A DNA stretch of 64,000 bases from Niallia sp052318935 (GCA_052318935.1 JBQRKO010000003.1), one strand, 5' to 3'. Positions 15,880 through 26,103 are shown, numbered from the stretch's first letter. The notes: generated by a model not told the origin, from the letters alone. Program-made: numbers and translations.

Positions 15880-17277
15880 TTATCCAATAGAACCTTCCAT
15901 TTCGAACTTGATCAGGCGATTCATTTCTACTGCATATTCCATTGGCAATTCTTTTGTAAATGGTTCAATGAATCCCATTACAATCATTTCTGTTGCTTCT
16001 TCTTCGGAAATACCTCTACTCATTAAGTAGAACAACTGCTCTTCTGACACTTTTGAAACTTTCGCTTCATGTTCTAATGAAATATTGTCGTTTAAAATTT
16101 CATTATAAGGGATAGTATCTGAAGTAGATTTATTATCCATAATTAATGTATCACATTCAATATTAGAACGTGCTCCATCTGCTTTACGACCAAAATGAAC
16201 AATACCACGGTATGTTACTTTTCCACCTTGTTTTGAAATAGATTTCGAAACAATTGTCGAAGAAGTATTTGGTGCTAAATGGATCATTTTTGCTCCTGCA
16301 TCCTGATGTTGTCCTTTACCAGCAAGGGCAATCGATAAAGTCATTCCTCTTGCGCCTTCCCCTTTTAAAATAACAGCTGGATACTTCATCGTTAATTTGG
16401 AGCCAATATTACCGTCAATCCATTCCATCGTTGCGTTTGCTTCACAAACTGCACGTTTTGTTACAAGGTTGTAAACATTGTTAGCCCAGTTTTGGATTGT
16501 TGTATAGCGGCAATAAGCATCCTTTTTAATGATAATTTCAACGACTGCACTATGAAGAGAGTTTGTAGTATAAACTGGTGCTGTACACCCTTCTACATAA
16601 TGAACATGTGCTCCTTCATCTACAATGATTAATGTACGTTCAAATTGTCCCATATTCTCAGAGTTAATACGGAAGTATGCTTGAAGTGGTGTGTCTACTT
16701 TTACACCCTTTGGTACATAAATAAACGATCCACCAGACCATACAGCTGAATTTAACGCTGCAAACTTATTGTCTGTTGCTGGAATAACTGTTGCCCAATG
16801 CTCACGGAAAATATCTTCATTTTCCTTTAATGCTGAATCTGTATCTTTAAATACAATACCCATTGCTTCTAAATCTTCTTGCATATTATGGTAAACCACT
16901 TCTGATTCGTATTGAGCGGATACTCCAGCCAAATATTTTTGTTCTGCTTCTGGAATTCCTAGCTTATCAAATGTTTGTTTAATTTCTTCCGGAACTTCAT
17001 CCCATGAACGCTCCGTTTTTTCAGATGGTTTTACATAATACGTAATTTCATCAAAGTTTAAAGAAGCTAAATCGCCGCCCCATTGTGGCATTGGCATATT
17101 GTAGAAGTGCTCAAGCGATTTCAAACGATAATCCAACATCCATTGTGGCTCATCCTTCAATTTAGAAATTTCTTCTACAATTTCTTTCGTTAAACCACGT
17201 TTAGAACGAAAGATAGAAACGTCTTTATCCGAAAATCCATACTTATAATCCCCAATATCGGGCATTTTTTTTGCCAT
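15880..17277 (-). CDS. sufB: Fe-S cluster assembly protein SufB
   Basis: 465 residues from MAKKMPDIG, with GGAGG nine bases before the ATG; an in-frame ATG eight codons earlier lies before this site and is rejected. SufB forms the SufBCD scaffold on which Fe-S clusters are built. The right-handed parallel beta-helix core and conserved motifs (SGGSFIYVPKGV, VHYVEGCTAP, HQDAGAKMIHLAPNT, YYLMSRGI-type FYLMSRGISEEEA) are present. It is last in the sufCDSUB operon, 63 bases after sufU. Confidence 0.95.
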   Translation of the reverse strand: MAKKMPDIGDYKYGFSDKDVSIFRSKRGLTKEIVEEISKLKDEPQWMLDYRLKSLEHFYNMPMPQWGGDLASLNFDEITYYVKPSEKTERSWDEVPEEIKQTFDKLGIPEAEQKYLAGVSAQYESEVVYHNMQEDLEAMGIVFKDTDSALKENEDIFREHWATVIPATDNKFAALNSAVWSGGSFIYVPKGVKVDTPLQAYFRINSENMGQFERTLIIVDEGAHVHYVEGCTAPVYTTNSLHSAVVEIIIKKDAYCRYTTIQNWANNVYNLVTKRAVCEANATMEWIDGNIGSKLTMKYPAVILKGEGARGMTLSIALAGKGQHQDAGAKMIHLAPNTSSTIVSKSISKQGGKVTYRGIVHFGRKADGARSNIECDTLIMDNKSTSDTIPYNEILNDNISLEHEAKVSKVSEEQLFYLMSRGISEEEATEMIVMGFIEPFTKELPMEYAVEMNRLIKFEMEGSIG

Positions 17278-17340
17278 TTCTTTTTCCTCCATTCTATGCA
17301 CATTTTCTTATTTCCACCAATAGAAACGATTCTAACTTAG

Positions 17341-17772
17341 TTAAATTCCTTCGTTAAATCCTTTTTCCATTGCCTTCCATGCTAAAGTTGCGCACTTTAT
17401 CCTAGCTGGAAATTTACAAACACCTTGAAGTGCTTCAATATCTCCTAAATCTATATCATCACTATATTCTTTTCCTTGCATCATATCTGAAAAGATTTTA
17501 GAAAGCTTAAATGCTTCCTCTACTGGTTTTCCTTTAATTGCTTGCGTCATCATGGAAGCAGACGACATGCTGATGGAGCAGCCTTCGCCTTCAAATTTTG
17601 CGTCTTTTACTACTCCATCTTCTACCTGCATTGTTAGTAAGATGCGATCGCCACATGTTGGATTATTCATATTAACAGTTAGACTGCCTTCTAAAACCCC
17701 TTTATTACGAGGATTTTTATAATGATCCATGATAACACTTCTGTAAAGTGTATCTAAATTATTAAAAGACAT
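17341..17772 (-). CDS. sufU: SufU, zinc-dependent sulfurtransferase
   Basis: 143 residues beginning MSFNNLDTLYRSVIMDHYKNPRNKG; longer in-frame starts lie inside sufS. SufU takes sulfur from SufS and feeds SufBCD. The zinc and sulfur ligands are visible: Cys in NPTCGD, Cys in GEGCSIS and Cys in IKCATLAW, with the Asp of CGDRI. The start overlaps the sufS end by 11 bases, which implies translational coupling. Confidence 0.95.
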   Translation of the reverse strand: MSFNNLDTLYRSVIMDHYKNPRNKGVLEGSLTVNMNNPTCGDRILLTMQVEDGVVKDAKFEGEGCSISMSSASMMTQAIKGKPVEEAFKLSKIFSDMMQGKEYSDDIDLGDIEALQGVCKFPARIKCATLAWKAMEKGFNEGI

Positions 17773-18991
17773 CGCTAAAATACTCCTTTGTTTTACTAAT
17801 TCCTTCAACAAGTTTATCAATTTCGTCTTCAGAATTATAGAGGTAGAAACTTGCTCTTGCCGTTGCAGAAACATTAAGCCATTTCATTAATGGCTGAGCA
17901 CAGTGATGTCCTGCACGTACAGCAATTCCTTCTGCATCTAATACAGTTGCTACATCATGTGGATGTACATCTTCAATATTAAACGTAATAACCCCTGCAC
18001 GATTCTGAGCATTATTCGGTCCGTAAATGGTTAATCCATTAATTGTAGACATTTTCTCCATTGCATAAGCTGCTAATTTATGTTCATGTTCAATAATAGC
18101 ATCTAAACCAACCTCTTGAAGAAAATCAATCGCCGCACCTAATCCTATTGCTCCTGCAATAATAGGTGTTCCCCCTTCGAATTTCCATGGTAGCTCTTTC
18201 CATGTTGATTCATATAACCCAACAAAATCAATCATTTCTCCACCGAATTCAATAGGTTCCATCTTTTCTAACAATTGTTTCTTCCCATATAATGCTCCAA
18301 TTCCAGTTGGTCCACACATTTTGTGTCCGGAAAAACCAAGAAAATCACAATCAATGTCTTGAACATCAATCTTCATATGCGGAGCTCCTTGCGCAGCATC
18401 CACAACTAGTACTGCCCCATATTTATGGGCAATAGCAGCAATTTCCTTGACTGGATTTATTACGCCTAATACGTTGGAAACATAAGTAACAGATACAAGT
18501 TTAGTAGCATTTGTTATTGTTTCTTCAACATCTGCTAAAGAGAGTGTACCATCTTTTTGCAATGGAAAATACTTTAAAGTAGCGCCTGTTCTCTTAGCTA
18601 CTTGCTGCCACGGAATAATATTGCTATGATGCTCCATTGGGGTAATGATAATTTCATCCCCCTCTTTTAGATTTGCCATAGCGTAGCTTTGTGCAACTGT
18701 ATTTAAAGCAGTTGTGGTTCCTCTTGTAAAAATAATTTCTTCTACTGATTTAGCATTTATAAAGTTTTTTACTTTTTCTCTTGCACCTTCGTATCCGTCT
18801 GTTGCCTTCGTTCCTAATGTATGAACACCGCGGTGCACGTTTGAATTATACTCTCGATAATATTTATTAACAGCCTCTATTACCTGAACTGGCTTTTGAG
18901 AGGTTGCTGCACTATCAAGATAAACTAAAGGATGGCCATTGACTTCTTGATTTAAAATGGGAAAGTATTGACGAATATCCTGGATATTCAT
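17762..18991 (-). CDS. sufS: Cysteine desulfurase SufS
   Basis: 409 residues, a group II PLP cysteine desulfurase. The PLP lysine lies in GFSGHKMCGP, and the persulfide-forming cysteine is C364 in RAGHHCAQP. It supplies sulfur to SufU. Its ATG overlaps the last base of the sufD stop (TAATG) and is preceded by GAAAGGAAAG. Confidence 0.96.
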   Translation of the reverse strand: MNIQDIRQYFPILNQEVNGHPLVYLDSAATSQKPVQVIEAVNKYYREYNSNVHRGVHTLGTKATDGYEGAREKVKNFINAKSVEEIIFTRGTTTALNTVAQSYAMANLKEGDEIIITPMEHHSNIIPWQQVAKRTGATLKYFPLQKDGTLSLADVEETITNATKLVSVTYVSNVLGVINPVKEIAAIAHKYGAVLVVDAAQGAPHMKIDVQDIDCDFLGFSGHKMCGPTGIGALYGKKQLLEKMEPIEFGGEMIDFVGLYESTWKELPWKFEGGTPIIAGAIGLGAAIDFLQEVGLDAIIEHEHKLAAYAMEKMSTINGLTIYGPNNAQNRAGVITFNIEDVHPHDVATVLDAEGIAVRAGHHCAQPLMKWLNVSATARASFYLYNSEDEIDKLVEGISKTKEYFSDVF

Positions 18992-20298
18992 TATTTTACT
19001 TTCCTTTCAATTATTTCAACTAATTGCTTTTTAACTCCCTCAATTGGAAGTTGTTCTACAACGGGTGCCAAGAAACCATGAATAACTAATCTTTCTGCTT
19101 CATGTTTTGGAATACCACGGCTCATTAAATAATACAACTGCAACGGGTCTACTCTTCCAACAGATGCAGCATGACCTGCTGTTACATCATCTTCATCTAT
19201 TAGCAAGATTGGGTTTGCGTCGCCTCTTGCTTTTTCACTTAACATTAACACACGTGATTCTTGTTCAGCATTCGACTTTGTTGCACCGTGTTCAATCTTT
19301 CCGATTCCATTAAAAATGGATGAAGCACTATCCTTCATAACGCCATGTTTTAAAATGTATCCTTCGGAGTTTTTGCCGAAATGCACAACACTTGTAGTAA
19401 AGTTTTGTTTTTGTTCTCCTCTTCCGACTACAACTGATTTTGTATCACCTAAGGAGCCATCGCCGATTAGGTTTGTTACATTTTCAGAAATAGTATTGCC
19501 ATCATTCATAAATCCTAATGCCCATTCTATCTTCGCATCACGATTTGCAACACCACGGCGGTTTACATATGTTGTAATGCCTTTAGCCAAATTGTCAACT
19601 GCACCATATTGCACTTTAGCATTTGCATTTGCAACTACTTCTGTAACAATATTAAAGACAGCATTTTCCGGCTCCACTGTTGATACATAGTTTTCAACAT
19701 ACACAACAGAGCTATTATCTTCAGCAACTACCAACACGTGATTAAATAAATTAGCTTCTTTATCATCATGTAAGAAAATAGCTTGAATTGGTTCTTCTAA
19801 TTCCACATTTTTTGGTACATATAAGAATACACCACCATTAAGCAAAGCAGCATGCAATGCCGTTAAACGGTGCTCATCAACTTTGACAGCATCTTTCATA
19901 AAATATTTTTGTAAAAGATCACTGTATTCTCTCGCCGCAGTAAAGATATCGGTAAAAATAACCCCTTTTTCTTTTAACTCATTTGATACTGCTAAAAAAG
20001 TTGGGCGATTATTGCGTTGAATATATAATGTTCTGTTTTTTTCTAAATCAATAAGTGCTTTCACTTCATCTGGAAATTCACTTACATTTGTGAAATCTTC
20101 GCTGCTTACAATATGTTTATCTATTTGTGTTAAATTCCAATTTGTAATTTTGGTCTTATCTGGACTTGGCATTGGAAGGTTCTCTGCATTATTAAATGCT
20201 TGTACACGCAATTCCGTTAACCAAGCAGGTTCGCCCATATCTTTTGAAAAGGCTGTTATATATTCCTGGTCAAATGGTAATTTAATTTCAGTTGTCAT
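18991..20298 (-). CDS. sufD: Fe-S cluster assembly protein SufD
   Basis: 435 residues from MTTEIKLPFDQEY, behind TTTAGGGGGATC. SufD is a paralogue of SufB and its partner in the SufBC2D scaffold. The beta-helix core and C-terminal GHAASVGRVDPLQLYYLMSRGI are present, ending in the basic tail IIERKVK. It lies 16 bases after sufC and overlaps sufS by one base. Confidence 0.95.
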   Translation of the reverse strand: MTTEIKLPFDQEYITAFSKDMGEPAWLTELRVQAFNNAENLPMPSPDKTKITNWNLTQIDKHIVSSEDFTNVSEFPDEVKALIDLEKNRTLYIQRNNRPTFLAVSNELKEKGVIFTDIFTAAREYSDLLQKYFMKDAVKVDEHRLTALHAALLNGGVFLYVPKNVELEEPIQAIFLHDDKEANLFNHVLVVAEDNSSVVYVENYVSTVEPENAVFNIVTEVVANANAKVQYGAVDNLAKGITTYVNRRGVANRDAKIEWALGFMNDGNTISENVTNLIGDGSLGDTKSVVVGRGEQKQNFTTSVVHFGKNSEGYILKHGVMKDSASSIFNGIGKIEHGATKSNAEQESRVLMLSEKARGDANPILLIDEDDVTAGHAASVGRVDPLQLYYLMSRGIPKHEAERLVIHGFLAPVVEQLPIEGVKKQLVEIIERKVK

Positions 20299-20314
20299 GT
20301 CGATCCCCCTAAAC

Positions 20315-21100
20315 TTACGCTTCTTGTTCAACTGTTTCGTCTTCAATGCCAAGCTCTTGCTTAATCCAATCATAGCCCTCTGCTTCTAGACGTTGTGCAA
20401 GTTCTGGTCCACCTGATTTAACAATACGACCTTGCATCATAACATGGACAAAATCAGGAGTAATGTAATCTAACAATCTTTGATAATGCGTAATAATTAA
20501 GCAGCCGAAGTTTTCTCCACGCATTTCATTAATTCCTTTAGAAACTACTTTTAATGCATCGATGTCTAATCCTGAATCAATTTCATCAAGGATAGCGATT
20601 TTAGGCTCAAGCATCATTAATTGAAGAATTTCATTGCGTTTTTTCTCTCCACCAGAAAAACCTTCATTTAAATATCTTTGTGCCATATTTGGATCCATTT
20701 CAAGGAACTCCATATTGCTGTCCATTTTACGAATGAATTTCATTAATGAAATTTCGTTTCCTTCTTCTAGACGGCTGTTAATTGCCGAACGAAGAAAGTC
20801 AGCATTTGTAACTCCGCTTATTTCACTTGGATATTGCATTGCTAGGAAAAGACCTGCACGAGCGCGCTCATCCACTTCCATTTCTAATACATCTTCCTCA
20901 TCAAGTGTTACAGAACCACTTGTTATTTCATATTTCGGATGGCCCATAATAGCGGAAGAAAGTGTAGACTTTCCTGTTCCGTTTGGACCCATGATTGCGT
21001 GAATTTCTCCTCCCTTAATTTCAAGATTAAGACCTTTAACAATTTCTTTTTCTTCAATTGCAACATGCAAATCGTTAATAACTAATTTTGATTGACCCAT
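20315..21100 (-). CDS. sufC: Fe-S assembly ATPase SufC
   Basis: 261 residues, starting at MGQSKLVINDL after a GGGGG ribosome site. It is an ABC-type ATPase of the Suf scaffold: Walker A GPNGTGKST, signature GFSGGEKKR, Walker B IAILDEIDSGLDIDAL and the H-loop histidine in LIITHYQRLL. First gene of the sufCDSUB operon, which in B. subtilis is the only essential Fe-S assembly system. Confidence 0.96.
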   Translation of the reverse strand: MGQSKLVINDLHVAIEEKEIVKGLNLEIKGGEIHAIMGPNGTGKSTLSSAIMGHPKYEITSGSVTLDEEDVLEMEVDERARAGLFLAMQYPSEISGVTNADFLRSAINSRLEEGNEISLMKFIRKMDSNMEFLEMDPNMAQRYLNEGFSGGEKKRNEILQLMMLEPKIAILDEIDSGLDIDALKVVSKGINEMRGENFGCLIITHYQRLLDYITPDFVHVMMQGRIVKSGGPELAQRLEAEGYDWIKQELGIEDETVEQEA

Positions 21101-21177
21101 TATTTTTATACCCCCATAATAAAAGAAGTTTAGTTCATTAAATTGCTGAAACTTCATTATCAATTTATTCTCATTAT

Positions 21178-21207
21178 TATATTATAACAAATAAAAACTC
21201 ATCGCAA
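21178..21207 (-). promoter_or_regulatory. Promoter of the suf operon (extended -10)
   Basis: On the minus strand TGTTATAAT is an extended -10 (TGnTATAAT) about 80 bases before the sufC start. A poor -35 (TTGCGA) lies 15 bases upstream, which the extended -10 could compensate. Confidence 0.5.
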
Positions 21208-21245
21208 CCTATAGGAATATAGATTGAATTTTCTTTTAAAGATTA

Positions 21246-21420
21246 GGCTCTGTTGAATTCCATTGTTGATTTTCAAAAGGTCAGGAAATCCACTCCCTTT
21301 CCGCGGACATTCTTTCAAGCCTCCTCGCTCGTTCCTCACTGCGGGGTCTTGCCAGCCCGTTTTTCTGCAGGAGTCTCGCAGATTCCCTTCCTATAAACAA
21401 CATGATCGTTTAACTGAGCC
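21246..21420. repeat. R2 element copy 1 (175 bp)
   Basis: The tips are GGCTCTGTTGAATTCC and ATCGTTTAACTGAGCC (inverted: GGCTCAGTTAAA). The interior carries a variant of the shared GC-rich core (CTTTCCGCGG, GCCTCCTCG, CTGCAGGAGTCT). The flanks AAAGATTA and AAAGGATTA could be a target duplication with one extra G. Confidence 0.7.
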
Positions 21421-21773
21421 AAAGGATTAAAGTATCTCATTCTTATAGTACCTTATTTTTATGCGTTTGTTGTAATTTTCTTCATTTGTTCGAAAAACCT
21501 TCAAAATTAACTGAATATTCTTATTATATTCTTATGATTAACGGTTCTTTTTGTTCAGAATACAACCGCTTCCTTACTATAATTTACTTTTTTCCAAAAT
21601 ATAATAAAATAAATTACAAAAATTCCCCTCTATGATTACTTGAAGTTATAACACCACCTGTTATTCCCATTATTCTCTGTTTAGAAACACCTTGTTTCAT
21701 AAATTCTTTCAAAAAATAAATAATACAATATTTATTTTAAAAACGGCCAGAGTCTTCCTTATGCACAGATACA
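21421..21773. other. AT-rich spacer downstream of metQ
   Basis: No ORF, conserved motif or hairpin that I can support is present apart from the metQ terminator at its edge. Confidence 0.5.
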
Positions 21774-21810
21774 AAAGAAACCTGTCCAATGTTAAACAGG
21801 TTTCTTTTAA
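21774..21810 (-). terminator. Terminator of metNIQ
   Basis: On the minus strand AAAGAAACCTGT and ACAGGTTTCTTT form a 12-bp stem with a 10-base loop, followed by TGT, right after the metQ stop. Confidence 0.85.
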
Positions 21811-21811
21811 A

Positions 21812-22648
21812 TTATTTAGATACCGGCAGTACGGCACCTTTGTATTCTGTTTTAATGAAATCTTGAATTTCTTTAGACTGTAATACTTCTACTAAAGTTT
21901 TAATTGATTCTTTATTTTCATCTTCTTTGCGCACTGTAATAATGTTTGCATAAGGAGATTCGCTTCCTTCTATTTCAATAGAATCTTTTACAGGATTTAG
22001 ACCAGCATCCAACGCATAGTTGGCATTAATTACTACTGCATCGCCTTCTTTATTATTAAAGATCTGTGGTAATAATGCTGGCTCATAATCAGGTTTAAAT
22101 TTAATGTTTTTTGGATTGTTCACAATATCTTTTACTGTTGCATTTACTTTATTAATACCATCTTTTAATTTAATAAGTCCGCCTTTTTCTAATAATGAAA
22201 GAACACGGCCATGTTCTGCAACAGAATTACTGAAAATAACGGTAGCGCCTTTTGGCAATTCATCTAAGCTTTTATATTTCTTAGAATATACTGCCATTGG
22301 TTCAATATGAACTGCTCCAGCATTAACAAAATCATAGCCATTTTCTTTAATTTGCAATTCTAAATACGGAATATGTTGGAAAAAGTTTGCATCTAATTCT
22401 TTTGATGCTAACGTTTTATTTGGCAATACATAATCTTGGAATTTTTTAATTTCTAAATCAATGCCTTTTTTTGCTAAGATCGGTTTTGCTTTTTCTAAAA
22501 TTTCAGCATGAGGAACATTAGATGCACCTACTACTAATTTTTCATTTTCTTCACCATTTGATGCATTTTCTCCATCTTTGGATGTTCCACAAGCTGCTAG
22601 AACAAACACAAATGTGAACGCTAATAATAAGGATAATAATTTTTTCAT
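21812..22648 (-). CDS. metQ: Methionine ABC transporter substrate-binding lipoprotein MetQ
   Basis: 278 residues. An N-terminal lipoprotein signal ends in the lipobox LAAC (C20), followed by an acidic linker and an NlpA-family domain (KLVVGASNVPHAEILE, YVLPNKTLASKELDANFFQHIPYLE). It binds methionine, D-methionine or methionine sulfoxide at the outer membrane face. An ATG follows AAAGGAGAAT, 14 bases after metI. Third gene of the S-box-controlled metNIQ operon (yusCBA in B. subtilis). Confidence 0.95.
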   Translation of the reverse strand: MKKLLSLLLAFTFVFVLAACGTSKDGENASNGEENEKLVVGASNVPHAEILEKAKPILAKKGIDLEIKKFQDYVLPNKTLASKELDANFFQHIPYLELQIKENGYDFVNAGAVHIEPMAVYSKKYKSLDELPKGATVIFSNSVAEHGRVLSLLEKGGLIKLKDGINKVNATVKDIVNNPKNIKFKPDYEPALLPQIFNNKEGDAVVINANYALDAGLNPVKDSIEIEGSESPYANIITVRKEDENKESIKTLVEVLQSKEIQDFIKTEYKGAVLPVSK

Positions 22649-22662
22649 ACTGTAATTCTCCT

Positions 22663-23331
22663 TTATCTTTTGTCTAATTTTGATGTTATATAATCTCCAA
22701 TAAATTGGATAATAAACACAATAATAAGGATAATAATCGTTGCCATTAATGTTACGTCAGCACGGTTGCGTTGAAATCCTTCCAAATAAGCCAAATTACC
22801 TAATCCGCCGGCACCAATTACTCCTGCCATTGCAGTGGAACCCACTAAAGCAATCGTTGTTACTGTAATCCCTGAAACTAATGCAGGCATGGATTCAGGC
22901 AATAGTACTTTAAAGATAATAGTGAATGGTTTTGCCCCCATTGATTTCGCTGCTTCAATAACGCCTTTATCTACTTCTCTTAATCCTATTTCCACTAATC
23001 TTGCATAAAACGGAGCAGCTCCAATGATAAGTGCTGGCAACGCAGCTGTTGCCCCAATCATGCTTCCTACTAAAAACACGGTTAATGGAATTAATAGTAC
23101 AATCAATATAATGAACGGAATAGAGCGAAAAATATTAACAACTGCACTAATAATTTTATTTATAAAAGGATTAGCCCACATATTTCCTTTTGCTGTTAAA
23201 AACAGTGTAATTCCTAACAAGATGCCTAAAATAAACGTTACAACGATGGAAAAGCCAGTCATATACAACGTTTCCTTTGTTGCTAACCACATCTTGTCCC
23301 ATTCCACATTTGGAAAAAAACGTGTCATCAT
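22663..23331 (-). CDS. metI: Methionine ABC transporter permease MetI
   Basis: 222 residues with five or six transmembrane helices and the permease EAA loop (EAAKSMGAKPFTIIFKVLLPES). Forms the membrane channel for MetN and MetQ. The ATG overlaps the metN stop (ATGA). The B. subtilis counterpart is also called metP. Confidence 0.95.
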   Translation of the reverse strand: MMTRFFPNVEWDKMWLATKETLYMTGFSIVVTFILGILLGITLFLTAKGNMWANPFINKIISAVVNIFRSIPFIILIVLLIPLTVFLVGSMIGATAALPALIIGAAPFYARLVEIGLREVDKGVIEAAKSMGAKPFTIIFKVLLPESMPALVSGITVTTIALVGSTAMAGVIGAGGLGNLAYLEGFQRNRADVTLMATIIILIIVFIIQFIGDYITSKLDKR

Positions 23332-24350
23332 AGCTGTATCACCTCCACGCTAATGTCCTGTGAATGAAGAAATTGAAGTGCTTTTTCTGTCTCTTCTTTT
23401 TCTCCATCTATATGAATGTATAACGTTCCATAAGAGCCATTTTGCGTTGGGCTGATTTTTCCTTGAATGATATTTACCGTTATATCAAATGAACGGATCA
23501 GCTTCGTTATAACAGGCTGCTCTGCATTTTCGCCAACAAAACCTAAAATAACAACTTTACCGGATGTATATCTGGAGGTAAGATTTTCAATCGTGTCTTT
23601 CGCTTCTTCTGGTTCAATTACCTGCTGAACAAACCGTTTAGTTATCTCTTGTTCTGGATGTTTAAATACATCAATCACAGGTCCAGATTCTACCACTTTT
23701 CCATTTTCCATCACGGCAACACGATGACAAATTTTTCGGATAACATGCATTTCATGCGTGATTAACACAATGGTTAGTCCTAATCGCTTATTAATATCTA
23801 CTAATAAATCAAGAATGGCATCCGTAGTTTGTGGATCCAGTGCTGAGGTCGCTTCATCACAAAGCAGCACTTTTGGATCATTTGCAAGTGCTCTTGCTAT
23901 GCCCACTCTTTGTTTTTGCCCCCCACTCAATTGAGATGGATAAGCATGTTCTCTTCCTTCTAGTCCAACCAATTTGATTAATTCTGCTACCTTTTTATCT
24001 CTAGCTGCTTTTTTTACTCCAGCTATTTCAAGAGGGAAACTTATATTTTGTTTTACCGTTCTTGACCACAGCAAGTTAAAATGCTGAAAAATCATGCTGA
24101 TTTCTTGACGAGCTTTTCGAAGCTTGCTTCCTTTTACTTTGGAAACTTCATGTCCTGCAACATGAACGCTTCCTTCGCTCGGTATTTCTAATCCATTTAA
24201 CATTCGGATTAATGTACTTTTTCCTGCACCGCTATAGCCTATTACTCCGAATATTTCACCTTGTGAAATATTTAAATTCACATCATCTACTGCAACAACT
24301 TGTCCTTTTTTTGCTGGATAGATTTTTTTTACACTATTTATGTTAATCAA
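23328..24350 (-). CDS. metN: Methionine ABC transporter ATPase MetN
   Basis: 340 residues from a TTG start behind AGGTGA. Walker A GYSGAGKST, signature QLSGGQKQRVGIARAL, Walker B VLLCDEATSALDP and H-loop THEMHV are intact. The last 90 residues form the NIL regulatory domain, which in this family binds methionine and inhibits transport. First gene of the operon, behind an S-box. Confidence 0.95.
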   Translation of the reverse strand: MININSVKKIYPAKKGQVVAVDDVNLNISQGEIFGVIGYSGAGKSTLIRMLNGLEIPSEGSVHVAGHEVSKVKGSKLRKARQEISMIFQHFNLLWSRTVKQNISFPLEIAGVKKAARDKKVAELIKLVGLEGREHAYPSQLSGGQKQRVGIARALANDPKVLLCDEATSALDPQTTDAILDLLVDINKRLGLTIVLITHEMHVIRKICHRVAVMENGKVVESGPVIDVFKHPEQEITKRFVQQVIEPEEAKDTIENLTSRYTSGKVVILGFVGENAEQPVITKLIRSFDITVNIIQGKISPTQNGSYGTLYIHIDGEKEETEKALQFLHSQDISVEVIQL

Positions 24351-24456
24351 TATTCTTCACCTACTTTTGTCTCCACCATTACTACCTTTAAATAACAAAC
24401 ATTACTATTCTTCTATATCTTTTGAGTGAATAAGAAGAATCATACTTCTTTTAATC

Positions 24457-24624
24457 AACAAAAAGCCTTTCTGCATTGTTTGAGCAGAAAGGCTTTAGTC
24501 TATTCTAAACCTTCCTCTCATCTATCAAAGCAAACTGCTTTGTGTGAATTGGCACCATGTCAGCCTAAAACTAACGGTTGCCGGGTTTCATCGGGCACTT
24601 CCCTCCACCTCTCTTGATAAGAGT
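24457..24624 (-). promoter_or_regulatory. SAM riboswitch (S-box) with terminator, upstream of metNIQ
   Basis: The aptamer (about 24515-24624) shows the S-box signatures CTTATCAAGAGAGGTGGAGGG, GCCCGATGAAACCCGGCAACC and the closing TGATAGATGAGAG. The terminator stem AAAGCCTTTCTGC / GCAGAAAGGCTTT plus TTTG follows. High SAM should terminate transcription before metN. Confidence 0.93.
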
Positions 24625-24783
24625 AACTAATTTATTTTCACTGTTAATTATGTTGTTATTTATTTGGATAGACGTAATGTAACACGCCCAAAATTAGGTG
24701 TCAATATTTAATAATGCATTTTTTAATATAATGTTTTTTCTGAATTTTTCATTAACTTCTGTTAGATTATCTTACAAAAATAT

Positions 24784-26103
24784 TTAGTTAATAGCCTTAG
24801 TGTTTTTATGATTTTGTACTGCTTGTTGAAGGGCCTGTTCTATATCGGCAATTAAATCATCCACGTGTTCAATGCCAACAGATAATCGTATTAAGTCTTC
24901 TGTCACACCTGCTTCTTTTAATTCTTCCTTGTTTAATTGCTGATGTGTTGTACTTGCTGGGTGGATCACTAAACTTTTCGCATCACCAACGTTCGCTACA
25001 TGTGCCCATAGCTGCAGCGAATTAATAAACTCTGCTCCACTTTCTCTTCCTCCTTCAATTCCGAATACAACAACCGCGCCTGCACCTTTTGGTAAATATT
25101 TTCTGGACAACTCATAATCAGGATGAGCGGAATCTCCAGGATATAAAACCCATTTCACCGCCGGATGGGAATGCAAATATTGCACGATTTTTTCCGTATT
25201 AGCAATATGTTCCTTTATCCTTACATGCAGTGTTTCTAACCCTAGAGTAAATTGAAAAGCATTTTGAGGACTAAGTGCTGGCCCAAAGTCACGAAGAAGC
25301 TGGACTCTTGCTTTTGTAATATATGCAACTTTTCCAAGAGCAACACTGTACACTAAATTATGATAGCTTGGATCTGGTTCAATAAATCCAGGAAATTTCG
25401 GTGAGTTCCAATCAAAATGCCCTCCATCGACTATTACCCCCCCTAATGTTGTCCCATTCCCTAACAGCCATTTTGTGGCAGAATGTATCACAACATCTGC
25501 TCCATATTCAATTGGTCTGCATAAATATGGTGTGGCAAAAGTATTATCGACAATTAACGGAATTCCGGCATCATGAGCAATAGCAGCCACTTTTTCTATA
25601 TCTAATACCTTCAAGCTGGGATTGCCGATTGTTTCCGTAAAAATAGCTTTAGTTTTTTCCGTTATCGCAAACCGAAAATTATCAAGATCGTCCGGATCTA
25701 CAAACTTAACGGTAATTCCATACTTCGGTAAGGTGGTGGCAAATAAGTTATACGTGCCTCCATAAAGATTGGAAGACGCAATAATTTCATCACCAGCTTG
25801 TGCAATATTTAAAATCGCCAACGTAATCGCTGCTTGCCCACTTGCTACTGCTAAAGCACCGACACCACCTTCTAATAAATTAACTCTTTCTTCAAAGACC
25901 GTAACTGTTGGATTATGAATTCTTGTATAAATAAACCCTGGTTCTTTTAAACCAAATAAATTGGCAGCATGTTCTGTATTTTTAAATTGATAAGCATTGT
26001 TTTGGTAAATTGGCACAGCTCTTGCTCCAGTTATCGGATCAGGCTGCAACCCTCCATGCACACTTAATGTTTCAAAATGGTACTCTTTTCTTCCATTAGT
26101 CAT
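24784..26103 (-). CDS. metY: O-acetylhomoserine sulfhydrylase (O-acetylhomoserine aminocarboxypropyltransferase)
   Basis: 439 residues from MTNGRKEYHFETLSVHGG, behind AAAAGGAG; the longer open frame overlaps the riboswitch and is not translated. This PLP enzyme of the Cys/Met metabolism family makes homocysteine directly from O-acetylhomoserine and sulfide. The PLP lysine is in IHSATKWLLGNGTTLGG, and the length of about 430 with QPDPITGARAVPIYQNNAYQF distinguishes it from cystathionine synthases (about 380). It is under its own S-box, so it responds to SAM like metNIQ. Confidence 0.92.
   Translation of the reverse strand: MTNGRKEYHFETLSVHGGLQPDPITGARAVPIYQNNAYQFKNTEHAANLFGLKEPGFIYTRIHNPTVTVFEERVNLLEGGVGALAVASGQAAITLAILNIAQAGDEIIASSNLYGGTYNLFATTLPKYGITVKFVDPDDLDNFRFAITEKTKAIFTETIGNPSLKVLDIEKVAAIAHDAGIPLIVDNTFATPYLCRPIEYGADVVIHSATKWLLGNGTTLGGVIVDGGHFDWNSPKFPGFIEPDPSYHNLVYSVALGKVAYITKARVQLLRDFGPALSPQNAFQFTLGLETLHVRIKEHIANTEKIVQYLHSHPAVKWVLYPGDSAHPDYELSRKYLPKGAGAVVVFGIEGGRESGAEFINSLQLWAHVANVGDAKSLVIHPASTTHQQLNKEELKEAGVTEDLIRLSVGIEHVDDLIADIEQALQQAVQNHKNTKAIN

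Noticed and set aside
21110..21200. Fur box upstream of sufC
   Set aside because: GAGAATAAATTGATAATG has some Fur-like half sites but no 7-1-7 symmetry, unlike the perfect box at 34796.
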